A program made the translations under genes and the position numbers. Positions 10,401-21,583 of a stretch of DNA of 49,800 bases are shown one piece after another; the stretch's first letter is position 1; every line of letters begins with the position of its first letter. Where the stretch lies: the NCBI RefSeq assembly GCF_001949145.1, contig NW_019091527.1, positions 417,778 to 467,577 on the forward strand, given 5' to 3'. The notes beneath the pieces are model-generated. The model worked only from the letters and a program-made list of their open reading frames with translations. It made no database searches and was not told the origin of the DNA. This stretch comes from Acanthaster planci (Eukaryota > Echinodermata > Asteroidea > Valvatida > Acanthasteridae).

Positions 10401-12955
10401 TGAGTGGGCTATTTATGACTTCACAGAGGCATGCTAGAGATCAAGAAAACTGAAAACATTATTTGTGTTTATTAGAACTCTTCATCACATAGGTTTATAA
10501 CTTGCTCCTACACCCACATGATCGCTATATCATTTTCAGTTAAAAGCAAAATGCTTGTTGAAACTTTTGGTTTTGTAAGATCGCAATGCTCATGTTTGAC
10601 CTTTGAGAGAAATTCCCATTTTTTAAAGTTTTAAGAACAAAGTACTTGTAAGTTTGTTTCATCGAAAAGAATTTGTACTTTTGATTTTCTTATGCTGAAC
10701 GAGTGCTATTTTCAAATTTCTGAATTTGACCAGAGAGTATCCAGAGTTTTACAAGAAGCTGTATGCATTGTTTGAGCCAGGCATCTTTCACGTCAAGTAC
10801 AGAGCACGCTTCTTCCACTTGGTGGATCTCTTCCTCAGCTCAACGTAAGACAGTTTTAGTTAACTTCACTCGAAAAAAACAAATTGTCGTGCTCTGTTTT
10901 CTGTATGAGCTGGCAAAAGGATCATTTATAATTCTGTTTTTCATCAAAATCCTCCTTTTTTGTGAATAGGTAAAATGAAAAACTATTTAAAACAAACAAG
11001 AAAACAAAAACCTGCTACAGACTTCTTACCGATTGGAATAAACCTAAAATGGGAAATGTTTGAGGCCTCAGACTGATGTTTTGATCCTAACATTCTCTCT
11101 TTTTTGAGAAGAATACTCCTTTTTTATCCTGATTTTATCAGGATTGAATTATGGGTCCTTTCTATCTTTTTAATTAGATGTGAGAATTCCTTTGAAGTTT
11201 CAGGGTTGAATTAAAACTTAAAGCAGATCAATCTTCACATTTTGAAAAATAAACTTCTTCTAACTAGAATTTCATAAAATTAAAGAGTTCGAAGAACTAA
11301 TTCAGTATAACATTTCAGCTGTTTCCATTTTAATTTCACAGTCATGTTTATATACATGCATTTTGTGTATTTTTTTTTACAAACTTGGTCAAACTTTGCC
11401 AAGCCACTCTCTCGTCCAACTCTGACAGAAGAAACGTGTCTTTTTTTTTTTTTAACAAACTCATCTGTTTGACATCAGGTACTTGCCAGCTTATCTAGTG
11501 GCTGCCTTTGCCAAGCGACTCTCCCGTCTAGCTCTGACAGCACCCCCTTCAGCCCTGATGCTGGTCATCCCGTTCGTCGGCAACCTGCTGCATCGGCACC
11601 CCAGCTGTCAGGTGATGGTGCACCGACCCGACGGTCCATCCGGTGAGTGCCTCTCGGTACTTGTTATGTCTTGGTTACTTGTTCAGGGTCCCCAATTGAA
11701 TGCAGAAACTAACTCACACACAATAGTGTGTATTTGCCTGCAACTGGGGACCCCTATTGTTCCTCTTTTGTTTGTACTTTAACTTTTTAAGAAGACCACC
11801 CATATGTTTTGTACTCAGTTGTCAATCGGGGACCCTCTGTCAATCGGGGACCTTATTGTCCTCTATTGCTCAGGGTCCCCAATTGCATGCAGAAACAAAC
11901 TCACATAGCCCAGAATGAGCACAAATTTCCACATAAAATGATGCATCTGGGGAAATGGGAGAACAAGCATGTGGTTGGAAATCATGACATTGAAATTGTG
12001 TGATCCATGACTTGTGGGTAAGGTAGGCATACTGCATACTCACTCTATCAAGACCAGTTGACACACTTAATCTCTATTTTATGATAGAACTTTCTTGTCA
12101 ATCTTATGATCTTTCCACAATAGTGTGACACTTTGCTAATGATTTGTAGCTTCGCTTAAGTGATGCATTATACCTGAACTATCGTAAAGTAGCCCCAAAC
12201 CACATTTTTTGTGATTACTCACTACAACATAATGGGCAGCACTGTTGAAATAGTTAAATAGAGTATTTGTTTTAAAAAATATTGCAAGAATTAGCCTAAT
12301 GTAAGTTTTTGACTTTCAAAATAATGCGATCAATTTGAATGTGCAATTATGGCTTTTTCTTCAAATCTGTAGTTTTTGAAAGTTTGCTTTGTGGAATGAT
12401 TACGTGAGCATGTTTCCGTATTTTCTACAGAACTGGCAGATGACCCTTGTATAATGGATGAGACAGACCCTGCCAAATGCCGTGCCATGGAAAGCTCACT
12501 ATGGGAGATACAAACTCTCAAATCCCACTACCACCCAGGGGTGGCCACAGCAGCTGCATGGACCGACAGGCCCCTCCCTAAGGAAGAGTGGGACATCTCA
12601 GAACACCTGGAGTTGTCTACTGCAGAGGTGGGCTAGACCATTCTGTTTGAGGGTTGATTATGGGCACAGAGATCAGGAGAAAACAAATTCCTTGAAGAGA
12701 GTGGACCTCTGTGGTACAAATGTTTGTCTGGCTGAGATTGCTGTGATTAACTCTATTATAATTATTACAAGCATTGCCCGTGAAATTGCTGCCCATGGTT
12801 GATTTTCTCATGAATATTCATCATTCTTTTCTATATAGATGATTGGCTCAGTGACGAATAAGAAGATGAAGGCAGCTCCTGTTGAGTTTGAACCTCCTAA
12901 GGGACTATTCGGGGACAAAGAGGATACCTTTGCCAAGCTTTGGGCTTGTGACTAA
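4405..12955 (+). CDS. NOC4L: Nucleolar complex protein 4 homolog (NOC4-like), complete, 11 exons
   Basis: NOC4 works with NOP14 in nucleolar maturation and export of the 40S pre-ribosome. Coding exons by GT/AG junctions and unbroken phase: 4405-4566, 5880-6128, 7101-7205, 7654-7806, 8563-8697, 9356-9518, 9773-9833, 10734-10844, 11479-11642, 12431-12627, 12839-12955. The product is 538 residues against 516 in human. The first 268 residues are the less conserved N-terminal part; exon 4 keeps EYLEYDD, like human REYLDYDD. Residues 269-435 hold the CBF/Mak21 (NOC) domain, with LLLTDFLT, GGAISLLALNGLFILI, FHVKYRARFFHL and LPAYLVAAFAKRLSRLALTA all nearly as in human. Exon 10 keeps ESSLWEIQ and HYHP; the C-terminal exon keeps APVEFEPPKGLFG. 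The start ATG at 4405 has A at -3 and G at +4. A two-codon upstream ATG (4383-4391) is out of frame. Identity rests on remembered human sequence, but the co-linearity is strong. Confidence 0.96.
4751..5613. mobile_element. Inverted-repeat element (family GGGAAAGAGTTCCATATA) in NOC4L intron 1
   Basis: GGGAAAGAGTTCCATATACG at 4751-4770 faces its reverse complement at about 5592-5613 (GTCCATATATGGAACTCTTTCC). The same terminus recurs in TXNDC17 intron 1 (16082, 16252 and, inverted, 16475), which marks a dispersed non-autonomous family. Inside this copy is a second arm pair built on AGCACCCTGTTCCT (4932 and 5065 forward, about 5511-5525 reversed). The 863 bp contain no transposase reading frame. 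The target duplication is unclear. Confidence 0.6.
4931..5176 (+). repeat. Direct repeat pair inside the intron 1 element
   Basis: The segment 4931-5049 is repeated with divergence at 5065-5176, an offset of about 135 bases. Both copies start AGCACCCTGTTCCT, share AAGGAAAC(A/G)AAGTC and end TTTAGGTAAATTTTGAC. Confidence 0.65.
6905..6985 (-). repeat. tRNA-like sequence (B box GGATTCGAGTCC) in NOC4L intron 2
   Basis: On the minus strand an A-box-like AGCTCGGTGGTT is followed by GGATTCGAGTCC (complement of 6920-6931), a close B-box match. The arms do not form a clean cloverleaf, so this is probably SINE- or tRNA-derived debris rather than a tRNA gene. Confidence 0.35.
7283..7350 (-). repeat. 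B-box-containing tRNA-like fragment in NOC4L intron 3
   Basis: The minus strand carries GGGTTTGATTCCCGGCTCAG (complement of 7286-7305), resembling a tRNA T-arm and 3' acceptor side. The 5' half is poorly tRNA-like. It is a probable SINE fragment. Confidence 0.3.
8302..8455 (+). repeat. Dispersed repeat, copy 1, in NOC4L intron 4
   Basis: Beginning at TTCACTTCCC, this block aligns with 20922-21050. Both share ACAATCT.CC.CGA, GCAAATT or ACAAATTGGAAA, GGCAAATC and GACTGACCAA in the same order. Copy 2 is cut on its left by a run of N, so the full element cannot be outlined. Confidence 0.55.
9860..10281. mobile_element. Tc1/mariner-like miniature element in NOC4L intron 7
   Basis: CAGTCATTTGCAAAAGTTTA (from 9860) is mirrored by ACTTTTGCAAATGACTG ending at 10281, giving terminal repeats of about 30 bp around a 422-bp body. 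The left end follows TA, the usual Tc1/mariner target; the right flank reads TG, perhaps an eroded TA. CAGT ends with TTGCAAAAGT are typical of Tc1-like termini. No transposase frame is present, so it is a non-autonomous copy. Confidence 0.7.
11687..11885. repeat. Cluster of five GGTCCCC(A/G)ATTG words in alternating orientation
   Basis: Forward copies are at 11687-11698 and 11874-11885. Reverse copies (CAA(C/T)(T/C)GGGGACC) are at 11741-11752, 11823-11834 and 11841-11852. The forward copies share about 30 bases of downstream context (ATGCAGAAAC.AACTCACA). The first forward and first reverse copies can form a stem. The cluster lies just after the exon 9 donor. Confidence 0.6.
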
Positions 12956-15612
12956 AAAGTCATTCTCTTCATTCATCATTTGCCTTCAACCTTAAACTAT
13001 CCGAAGTCTTTCAAACCCATCAATGAATCTTACGAGATTTTGATGGTTTAAAGACAATGGACTGCATTCTTGTGCATGGGCAGAGATTTCTTGTCACAAG
13101 TGGGAGGGGGGAGGATTTCTGAAAGCTCAGCACGGCCTCCATCCCAGGTGAGATCATGATGCTGGTAAGTGCCAAGTCTGGAGGTGCAGGCTAAGTGTGG
13201 GCTTAGTCAGTGACTTGAAAAGTCGGGGGGGGGAGATTATATTCGTAATTCCCCCCAGGTCACCCTCATCTCCCTTCAGGGTCTCCGCCCATGTTCTTGT
13301 GTCCGCCATCTTGAATTAAAAGTGAGGCAACGTTAACTTTTTCAAAACCTGTGATTAAAAATAGCCGGAACAGACTAAACGTTTATTATAAATTATCGCC
13401 ACTTTACACTCAGAATGATTATAATTTGTGATAAAGTAACAATAACAGAACAAAATTACATTGAATATGATAGATTCAGGGAACACAATTGAAAATGGTT
13501 TCCCTGTGAATAAGGTCCAGTCGTTATTGCTTTCCAAAGGGGCTTAAAGATGAAAGTCGAATTTGTGTTTGTGTTTTAAGGGGCCAGTCAAATTAGCAAG
13601 GTTTCTTTAATGGCCGTAAAGTTCTTCAGTGTTTCACCTCCCCAAAACATGTTACAGTTTTGACTATGTATACAGGCATTAGTTTGAATGGACTAATAGA
13701 GTACTTTGTGTTCTTTACAAAGTTGTATTTCCTTTATAATGTTGAAAAATGGACAGATCAACCCTTTACCTGTCAGTTTTGACTTGAAAATGAACATTGC
13801 TCTTCATTTCAAAACAGAAATCATTCTTTGGTCTCAATCCAGTTTCTTACTGAAGAATAGGTCATGGAGTGCATAATACATGGGAAAATGTAAAACCTTC
13901 AATTCTTCTGATGTGACAATTACTTAAACAGCCTCCTTTTTACCGTGTTTTGTGCCTAAATGAATTCTTTGCCAATCGCTCCAATGGCCCAGATTTCATT
14001 TAAACTTGAGACCTACTAAACACTTCTCAGTTCTCATGATTTTGTTGTCTAGTGTTCTTCATCCCTTGATGAAATAACCTGACTGGTCGTTGATGGTGAA
14101 TATATAGGGCCAAATTCCAAAGTGCTGCTAGGACACATTTTTTGGCTTACTGCGTCTGTGCACGTTTCACATTGGTCTTTTTTCAAGTCACTGATTTGTT
14201 AGGTTCCTAGTTTACCATTGAAACCAATTGAAAATTTGCAAAACATATCTTTGTATAAAGTGCAATGGAATACATCTGTGGTAGAACTTTCAGTTGCATT
14301 GAGGTCGGAGGGTGTCAGGTCAAGAAACTAAACTTGAAGTCTGGAATAAAAGCCGAGCTGAGATTTGGAAAGCCCTCATAGACTCAAGCAGTAAGTGCAA
14401 CAAGGAGCACCGATCAAAGGCAGAATTTCTGTAAATATTTTTATAAGCACATCTCTTCTGTAAAATGCTCTAAAGGGTTTATTGTCCTTAAGGTGAAAGT
14501 GAAAGCATAAGGGAATCACTTTTGGCAAAAGTGAATGTCACAACCAAAAGGCAGTGCAGACTTTGTCAAGATGTTGCTTTCCCAAGAAGTGTTAACTTGC
14601 TCAAAGATCACACCGCAATTTCTCTGCTATGCTTAGGACGGGGCATCTGGTAACTGTTGGAGAATTCTGTAGAATTGAATCCTTTGCACTGTTAATGTCT
14701 GGCCTGTCTTGGACATTTGTATGTGACCCACCACTAAACATAGCCTTGATTACAGTTTCTTATTTTTGTCTATATTATTTGACTTTTTGAAAGATAATCT
14801 ACAGCTTTCTTTACTGTGTGTTGGGAATTGCTAATTAATCCTGAAATATCGGGTGGCGAACAAGGAAGTTTCAAATAAAGTGTAGAAATTGAGAAGCCAA
14901 CTCAGCCTTTTTGAAGTCTTTTGAATCAACGGTTTAACCTTGGGACTGAGGAGACTACCAGAGAGAAGGTCACTTCAAGAGCAGGAAATTTCAGGTTAAG
15001 ATTTTCTGCAAAACTGTGTTCCGTAGTATCCTGGCAAAAAGTGACCAGGCATCCTAATGTGTTTTCTGTCTGGTTATTATTTTTCATTAAAACTGGATTG
15101 ACTAAGGGAAATTTAAAGCCAACCCATATCAACATTTATTTGAAATCCTGACGAGTCTACAGGAAACAATGAAAACGTTTTGTACTTTTCTTCATTTTGG
15201 TATGTGTGCATGTATCTGTTGTAAACTTCAACTTCTGGAAAAGTTTGATATACTTGTACATGAATTCGAATTTTTCCTTTGGGAGATTAGATAATGCATG
15301 GCATGAAAAAAAGCCAAACGAAATGCTTGGAAACAGATTTTTCTAAATGAAAAGCGAATAATTTTGTCCTTTTCTGAAAGTCGTGATTTCCTTGTTTCTA
15401 CATGTACTGATGCCCAAATGTAACACTTAGGATGCTCTAATTTTGTCGAAAGAGGGCGCTTCTTCCAACTGCCTTTATTATTATTTATTATCAGGCAGAT
15501 ACTCGGTACGCTAGACTCCGGGTACCATACACCAATAAATAACTTGGTTTGGGGCATGTGGTGAAAGTGTGCTGGAGTGAGTGGGCGTGAATATCCAAAG
15601 TTTCTCGCCAGA
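12956..15612 (+). other. NOC4L 3' UTR and intergenic spacer
   Basis: No coding exon is recognised between the NOC4L stop and the TXNDC17 start. G-runs occur at about 13106 and 13226. AATAAA hexamers at 14345 and 14874 could end the NOC4L transcript, implying a long 3' UTR, but ATTAAA variants nearer the stop (about 13315) also exist, so the true end is open. The last 200 bases should hold the TXNDC17 promoter; no TATA box is obvious. Confidence 0.4.
14874..14879 (+). promoter_or_regulatory. Candidate NOC4L poly(A) signal
   Basis: AATAAA followed within 30 bases by AT/GT-rich sequence, about 1.9 kb after the NOC4L stop. An earlier AATAAA at 14345-14350 is an equal contender. Confidence 0.3.
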
Positions 15613-18600
15613 ATGGTTGTAAAAGAGACAGTAAAGGGGCTGACTGAGTGCCTAGAAACAATTGACAAGTACAAAGGAAACGACTCTCTGTTTGTGTTGT
15701 TTTGTGGGGACAAAGATGCTTCAGGAAACAGTTGGTGTCCAGATTGTGTGGACGGTACGTAAAGTTAACGTTACAAATTGTCAATGCACGAAACTGTAAA
15801 CGTTATTGCCCTGGCTACTTTTGATTGTGGATTTGCTCTTATGTGTAGATTAACCCTAAAACAGAGCTAAATCCTCCAATTTCAATATAATTTTACACAC
15901 AGCCCAGGGAGTCGGGGTTAACTGATATGTTAGGCCTTCTTGTAATTTGGGTGCAGTCTGTAGATCTGCAAGTTACCTCCAGAACTGTGGGGTCCGACTT
16001 CAGCTCCGCTTCCACGCAGGGGTATAGGTATCTGCACGTTCATGTAGCTTTTTTTCGGTTGACTCTGTTAAATTAGAAATTGGGGGAAAGAGTTTCATAT
16101 CCGAACATTACTTGACACCCTGGTATTAACCCTATGAAACTAATCTGAAAAATTCTGAGAGTGTTGGAAGTAAATGCTTCAATATCGTCCTTGCTAAATG
16201 TTGTGTTTTTATAATGTTCTGATGGCTAGTAATAAACATTCGCAAGGGCAAGGGGGAAAGATTTCCATATACGGACGCCACTTAACACCCTATGCACAAA
16301 CCCTATGGGACTGGTCTGAAAAATTGTGTTTTCTTAGTAAACAACTTGTTTTTTTCCCTCCTAACTTGATCTTTTCTGGACAGTTTTTGCTTTCTGATTG
16401 CTAATAGGTCACAGTAGGGAATAATTGCTGCCGTTGGTTTTTGGAACTCTCCCCACCAAGGAAAAATTATTGATGTCCGTATATGGAACTCTTTCCGGAA
16501 CCCTAATTAATCATGGACTTGACTTCCTCTGTCTGAGAGAATCATCCAGAGACACATATCAATTGTGCAATAGGTAGCTTGGTATTCGCATACCCTGTAT
16601 ATCTTTATGGAGCCTGAAAGTAAAAGGTCATGCAGCAAGCTTCCGGAACCCTTGCGCGGGCTTCCAGTGAGGATTTTACATTGGGCCGTCCTATCACGTT
16701 CGATAATTTTTGGAAAAAATGATTCCTTACTGAAACCACCCCATGAAACACTCATGTTGGAATTTTACCTTTGTCTTCCTCAAGTAATGTTTTGGAAAAG
16801 TCACATGGAGATGGGTAACAACTCATTTTATTAAAGACCTTTCACGTCCGGCGATATCGTACCTAGGTCACCTTGTTCATGCACATTTGTTTTCACTCGC
16901 TTTCTTGAAAATGAGATTGTACAACCTTGCAAAGATTTACCTGCACTGGATGGGTTCCAGATTTTGTTGAGCTGACATCACGCAGTTGTTGTCAGCAAAG
17001 GTTAGATAACATATCAGAATCTTTCGTAAAAGTAGAATATTGCTTTCTGTTTATTACCTTATAAATTATCAAAATGTGCGAAATATTTTGATCTGTTTTT
17101 ATTTTGGTTTTTAACCACAGACTACCATAAAATTTCAAACCGTAAAGTATTCATCTGTGTACGAGACCGCCATATTGCACTGTTCTTAATGTATTTTAGA
17201 TTTTCGAAAGTGATGGGTCAATTCACAAAATTCTGGTGATGAATTCATGGTATTCCTTTGGTATGACCGAGCAGTTAAGTGTTCTGAAAATCAGATTACA
17301 TTTTACAGGCATCGTTTAAAAATGAATTCCAGACTGTGTCAGTCAAAATGTCAAACCTCTAAACGGATTTGGAACTTTTATTTTCATCTAAATATTTAAA
17401 CTTGTCAACGTCCCATCCTTAGCTGTGATCTAGAAAGAAAAGGCAAATCAAACTGACCATGGTGACCAGCGTTGGGGTTGCACTTATCCAGTTATCAACT
17501 GTCAATCAAAACTTCCCCATCACACGTTTACTTCCTTGTTAAAATGAAACTCATTTTTTCCCTTCTCAGGTTTTGTTTATGAATAGGGAATCAAGAAAAA
17601 AGGCAGTCTTTGTACGCGACATTGAAAAAATGATGTTCCCTTACATTATGTAGAAAGAAAAAGGGCGTTTCTTTCCATGGGTCTTTGGACTAAGCCAAAC
17701 ACAATATGGTTTAGCATTGTCATTGACTTTTCCTACTAACATTTTGTCTTTTTCAGCTGAACCTTTCGTGACATCGGGCCTTGCCTCAGCTCCAGATGAT
17801 GGAGTATTTATCTACTGCTCTGTTGGAGACCGAGCTTTGTGAGTACTGATTTCAAACCGGTATTTGATTTCCATCAAGGAACAAAGTTCAACAGTCTCAC
17901 GGCAGCTTCACTCTTACTGGAAGTTTAGAGCATCACTGATTTGTTTTGGGAAACAAAAGTAAACACAGAAGAATTCCATATTGGACCGTAACAGTTTGTG
18001 AGTGTCATGAACATCAGGTTTACCCTACTTTTTAAATGCTTTCCCCCAGGTACTGAACCTCTGTCCTTGCTGAAATCCCCCTTAAATTAGCAGGCACCCC
18101 TTTTTAAGTCTGGTGCTTATGAAACCCCAAATTTATGTCTGTCTTCCCTCTCCATCTTGCAGCTGGAAGGACCAACAGAACGGATTCCGGACTCATGACA
18201 AATTGAAACTGTCTGCCGTGCCAACTCTGCTGAAATATGGAACGGTGGGTGATCAGAACTCACTTACTGGCATAGGAAATGAGAAATTCCTAACTATGCA
18301 TCCCCATCCCTGCAAAGAAAGACGATCTTTGTGGTTGGTTCAAATAATGTGTTGTCACTGTTTGTTTTGGAAAATAGATGCAGTTACACTTTTCCCTCAA
18401 GTACAGAAGGCTTGCCATGCACAGCAAAGCTAGAAGGGACCCTAGGAGTCATTCACATGGCACTTTGAAACACACAGCATTGGGACCTCATTCGGTCTAG
18501 AAACATTGCCTTCAAACAAAAATTAGTATGTGTGACTGGCTTTAACACATAAATGTTCACACTTTGCACAGGTGCTAGGTCAAAGGGGAGTTGAATAATT

Positions 18601-19217
18601 CAAATGATTTAACATTTGACCTTCCATTCGGTTGAATATTCAAATGTAATAAAATGCCCACAAAAGCACAAACAAAATGTGCATGATTTCACCAAAAGTT
18701 AAAACACAAAAACTTGAAGGAAAAGTTGTTTCGTACCCTGCCCAAGTAGAGTAAAGCTTTGCAACACTGAAAAGTTCAAAAAATTTCTTGCCAAGGACTT
18801 TCTTGTAAAGATCTTTCAGTTTCCATGGATTAAACTTGTGTTCTAAAGTGCACCAGTGTGGTTCACTGCTGTGTCAGGCATCAGAAATTTATTCAGGTGT
18901 TGTAGGTACATACCGTAATGCCCCCGGATGCTCCAAATCTCTCAAGAGATTTTTGAAAGATTGGGTAGGATTTAGGACAGAAAAAAAGAAATGGATACAC
19001 CATTGAAAAGTTTGCCATCGGCATCTTGCACTCTGAAATATTTTGGATGATTCAGTTTAGGTCTCTGTAATTTTTATGCTGTTAAAGCGAGTCGAAGTTC
19101 TGACACTTTTAACAAAGAAGTGTAATTACTTTTCTTTCTCTCTAGTCCAAACGGCTGGTTGAAGAAGACTGTAAGAAGTCAGACCTGGTGAAGATGTTGT
19201 TTGAGGATGAAGATTGA
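15613..19217 (+). CDS. TXNDC17: Thioredoxin domain-containing protein 17 (TRP14), complete, 4 exons
   Basis: TRP14 is a cytosolic thioredoxin-fold disulfide reductase served by thioredoxin reductase; the mammalian protein also reduces cystine. Exons: 15613-15754, 17757-17838, 18163-18244, 19146-19217, all GT/AG with continuous phase. They give 125 residues against 123 in human. The active site is WCPDC at residues 41-45 (Cys42, Cys45), exactly the TRP14 signature rather than the WCGPC of classic thioredoxin. Also conserved are the FCGDKDASGNSW lead-in, FIYCSVGD, WKD and the cis-proline loop AVPTLLKYGT. The C-terminus LVKMLFEDED matches the acidic tail of the family. The start ATG has A at -3 and G at +4; an in-frame stop lies 17 codons upstream. 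Confidence 0.97.
16082..16496. mobile_element. Two copies of the GGGGGAAAGAGTTCCATATA family in TXNDC17 intron 1
   Basis: A copy with both ends spans 16252-16496 (245 bp): GGGGGAAAGATTTCCATATA at its left and GTCCGTATATGGAACTCTTT at its right. A partial 5' copy starts at 16082 and runs in the same direction. Over about 80 bases the two left parts share ACTT.ACACCCT, AACCCTATG, ACT..TCTGAAAAATT. The same terminus bounds 4751-5613. No coding frame is present. Confidence 0.65.
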
Positions 19218-19374
19218 TTAGACGGCCCTGTATTTGAATACACCAAGAAGGAGTCATTGCATGTATCACGCTGTACAGAACTTTCGCATGCTCATTATGC
19301 AGTTCAGATACATTCGTCATTGCCAAGCATATAATGATGACATATTGATTCAGCATCATGGATGTCTTTAAATA

Positions 19375-19380
19375 ATTAAA
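19375..19380 (+). promoter_or_regulatory. Candidate TXNDC17 poly(A) signal (ATTAAA)
   Basis: The common ATTAAA variant lies 158 bases after the TXNDC17 stop codon. No AATAAA is closer. Confidence 0.35.
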
Positions 19381-20167
19381 GCAGAAAGAATATTATCTAC
19401 TCTACAGGTCACTACCATACAAAACAAATTCTCTTCAGAGACACAAGTGTTTAAAGACAACAGAAATGATAGAAAAAGGACAAAATTGCTCTTAAAACTA
19501 CTACTTCTTTCAGCGACCAAAGCAAGTCCCATCAGAAGCCTAGACACAATTATTATTTGATTTTATCTTAGGATTCTTATATCAGCATTCATGTCAAGGT
19601 ACAGATGTCTTTTCAAGATCCTGTCTTCCATATTATTTCTATTTTAAACCTGAAACATTAAAGCAACCAAGCACAAAGTTAAATCAGTTTTCCTTGTGCT
19701 GGGTTTGATACCTGGAGATCTGAAACTCTCAACCCCCTATAGGGCAGGTACCTGACTAATTTGTTTGAATTTGCAACCCAGAACCTTACTAGAATTTGAC
19801 TGAACTGTTCTGAAGGGGGGAACAATTTTTTGTTCATCAGTCACAAGGAAAAACAAGATAATAAAAGTGAGAGAAGTAAACAGAGAAATTTGTGTCCAAA
19901 AATTGCTTTGCTTCAAGTCTGGTTGCTCCTGATTTCCCGCGGTAACTCAAGGGGGGGGTTACTCTGTTTGGAATCATATCGAGAAAAAGCTTTACTTTCA
20001 ATTTTGTCAGGTTTGAAAAAGAGACCAGAAAGGTTTCAAAAAAGTGTATCTGGTTCCATTGAAACCCAAAGAAGTACACCCGATCTCCATCCACGCTTGA
20101 CTTCAATTCAAATGTTTTAATAATGCTATAATGCTATAATAAAAATTCCTTTTGAACTTTTGCAATA

Positions 20168-20408
20168 GGGTAATTCCAGAATTAGGGGTCCATTTTCTTT
20201 GTGTTTCTTTTACCTCTGACATGATTTTGTAAGTTCAGAACACTTTTCTAATTTCCAATGGTGCTAAATTGATGCAATTTACCTGCCAAACAAATAGTAA
20301 TAGTTTGAAATCAATTCCGGTGATATTTCCATGTCAAATAACAACAGTCAGATGTAACAGGGACACAAAAATATCACACTTTTGAACCCCTAATTTCTGG
20401 AATTACCC
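20168..20408. mobile_element. Miniature inverted-repeat element, family GGGTAATTCCAGAA, copy 1
   Basis: GGGTAATTCCAGAATTAGGG (20168 on) is mirrored by CCCCTAATTTCTGGAATTACCC ending at 20408: 24-bp terminal repeats with few mismatches around a 241-bp body. AATA sits immediately outside both ends (20164-20167 and 20409-20412), a plausible target duplication. Internal ACCTGCCAAA and ATAGTTTGAAATCAATT recur in the element at 48605-48789. There is no coding frame. Confidence 0.75.
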
Positions 20409-20574
20409 AATACCAGGAATCTAAGTTACTTAACTTTTATGACATTTTGATTTTTTCTTCTCTGGAAAGTTGTGAAGTGAGTCTGCAACAAAGAGGCTAT
20501 AAATTCAGCAGCATTGCTGGGTGCAATCAGACAAAAAGCACAGTCCCTCAATTGCATAGTGCTACCAGTCAATC

Positions 20575-20906
20575 NNNNNNNNNNNNNNNNNNNNNNNNNN
20601 NNNNNNNNNNNNNNNNNNNNNNNNNNNNNNNNNNNNNNNNNNNNNNNNNNNNNNNNNNNNNNNNNNNNNNNNNNNNNNNNNNNNNNNNNNNNNNNNNNNN
20701 NNNNNNNNNNNNNNNNNNNNNNNNNNNNNNNNNNNNNNNNNNNNNNNNNNNNNNNNNNNNNNNNNNNNNNNNNNNNNNNNNNNNNNNNNNNNNNNNNNNN
20801 NNNNNNNNNNNNNNNNNNNNNNNNNNNNNNNNNNNNNNNNNNNNNNNNNNNNNNNNNNNNNNNNNNNNNNNNNNNNNNNNNNNNNNNNNNNNNNNNNNNN
20901 NNNNNN
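20575..20906. other. Assembly gap (332 N)
   Basis: A run of N interrupts the convergent intergenic region. Open frames that cross it are artefacts of translating N. Confidence 0.99.
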
Positions 20907-20921
20907 TGTACGACATCTTGG

Positions 20922-21050
20922 GCTTCACTTCCCGCTTTCGGGACAATCTGCCACGACTGCAAATTAGAAAAGATTACTGAATTTGTGGCAAATCTTCTAA
21001 GATCAACATACACAAAGACTGAGCAATCTGGCGGACTGACCAATTGTGCC
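20922..21050 (+). repeat. Dispersed repeat, copy 2 (partner of 8302-8455)
   Basis: Begins TTCACTTCCC and shares ordered blocks with 8302-8455, including GGCAAATC and GACTGACCAA. It starts 16 bases after the N gap, so the repeat may explain why assembly failed here. Confidence 0.55.
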
Positions 21051-21249
21051 CAAAGGTGTCCATAAAAGTGGCATAACAATAAAAAATGTACATATGCACA
21101 TGTACATGATATGTGATTTCTGCCCTCGTAGAAGCTTCAGCCTAATTACATATTGAAGATACCACAACGAAATGTACACTACAATGATGGCCTCGCTGAA
21201 TGTCTTAATTTTGATGGGGTTATTGATATGAACTTGCAGCTATTCGTGG

Positions 21250-21286
21250 CTCAGGCTGTGATGGGCTATGCCCATCACAGCCTGAG
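21250..21286. repeat. Perfect 17-bp hairpin with 3-nt loop
   Basis: CTCAGGCTGTGATGGGC, loop TAT, then GCCCATCACAGCCTGAG. There is no T-run or gene next to it that would assign a role. Confidence 0.85.
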
Positions 21287-21357
21287 ACGTGTGAAGATTC
21301 TGTGGATGCAGACTGTTTCATTTTCAGATTGAGTTGTGTATAGCACAACATATGATT

Positions 21358-21583
21358 TAGCTGCAACAAAATTTGCTTAAGCAGGAAAAAACTTTGCTTC
21401 ATAAACAAAGGTTACCAGTTGAAACTCTATCTGAATGTCATGCTAACCCCAAAACAGCTAAATACAATCCCCAAACAATATACATCACATGGAATTTTTG
21501 CCAGTTAACTGATTTATCAAGCAATGTTTTTTCGCGCTTAAGCAAATTTTGTGCTTAAGCAGCTCTAGGAAATTGGCCCCTGG
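21358..21583 (+). mobile_element. hAT-like miniature element, copy A
   Basis: Closely matches 40726-40976 in the opposite orientation. The shared core includes AACAAAGGTTACCAG, ACTCTATCTGA and TGTCATGCTAACCCCAAAAC. The right end AAATTGGCCCCTGG is intact. The left end is truncated, starting within the terminal repeat at CTGCAACAAAATTTGCTTAA. Confidence 0.75.

Noticed and set aside
20426-21079. Long open frames on both strands across 20575-20906
   Set aside because: They are produced by translating a run of N; the sequenced flanks resemble a dispersed repeat, not coding DNA.
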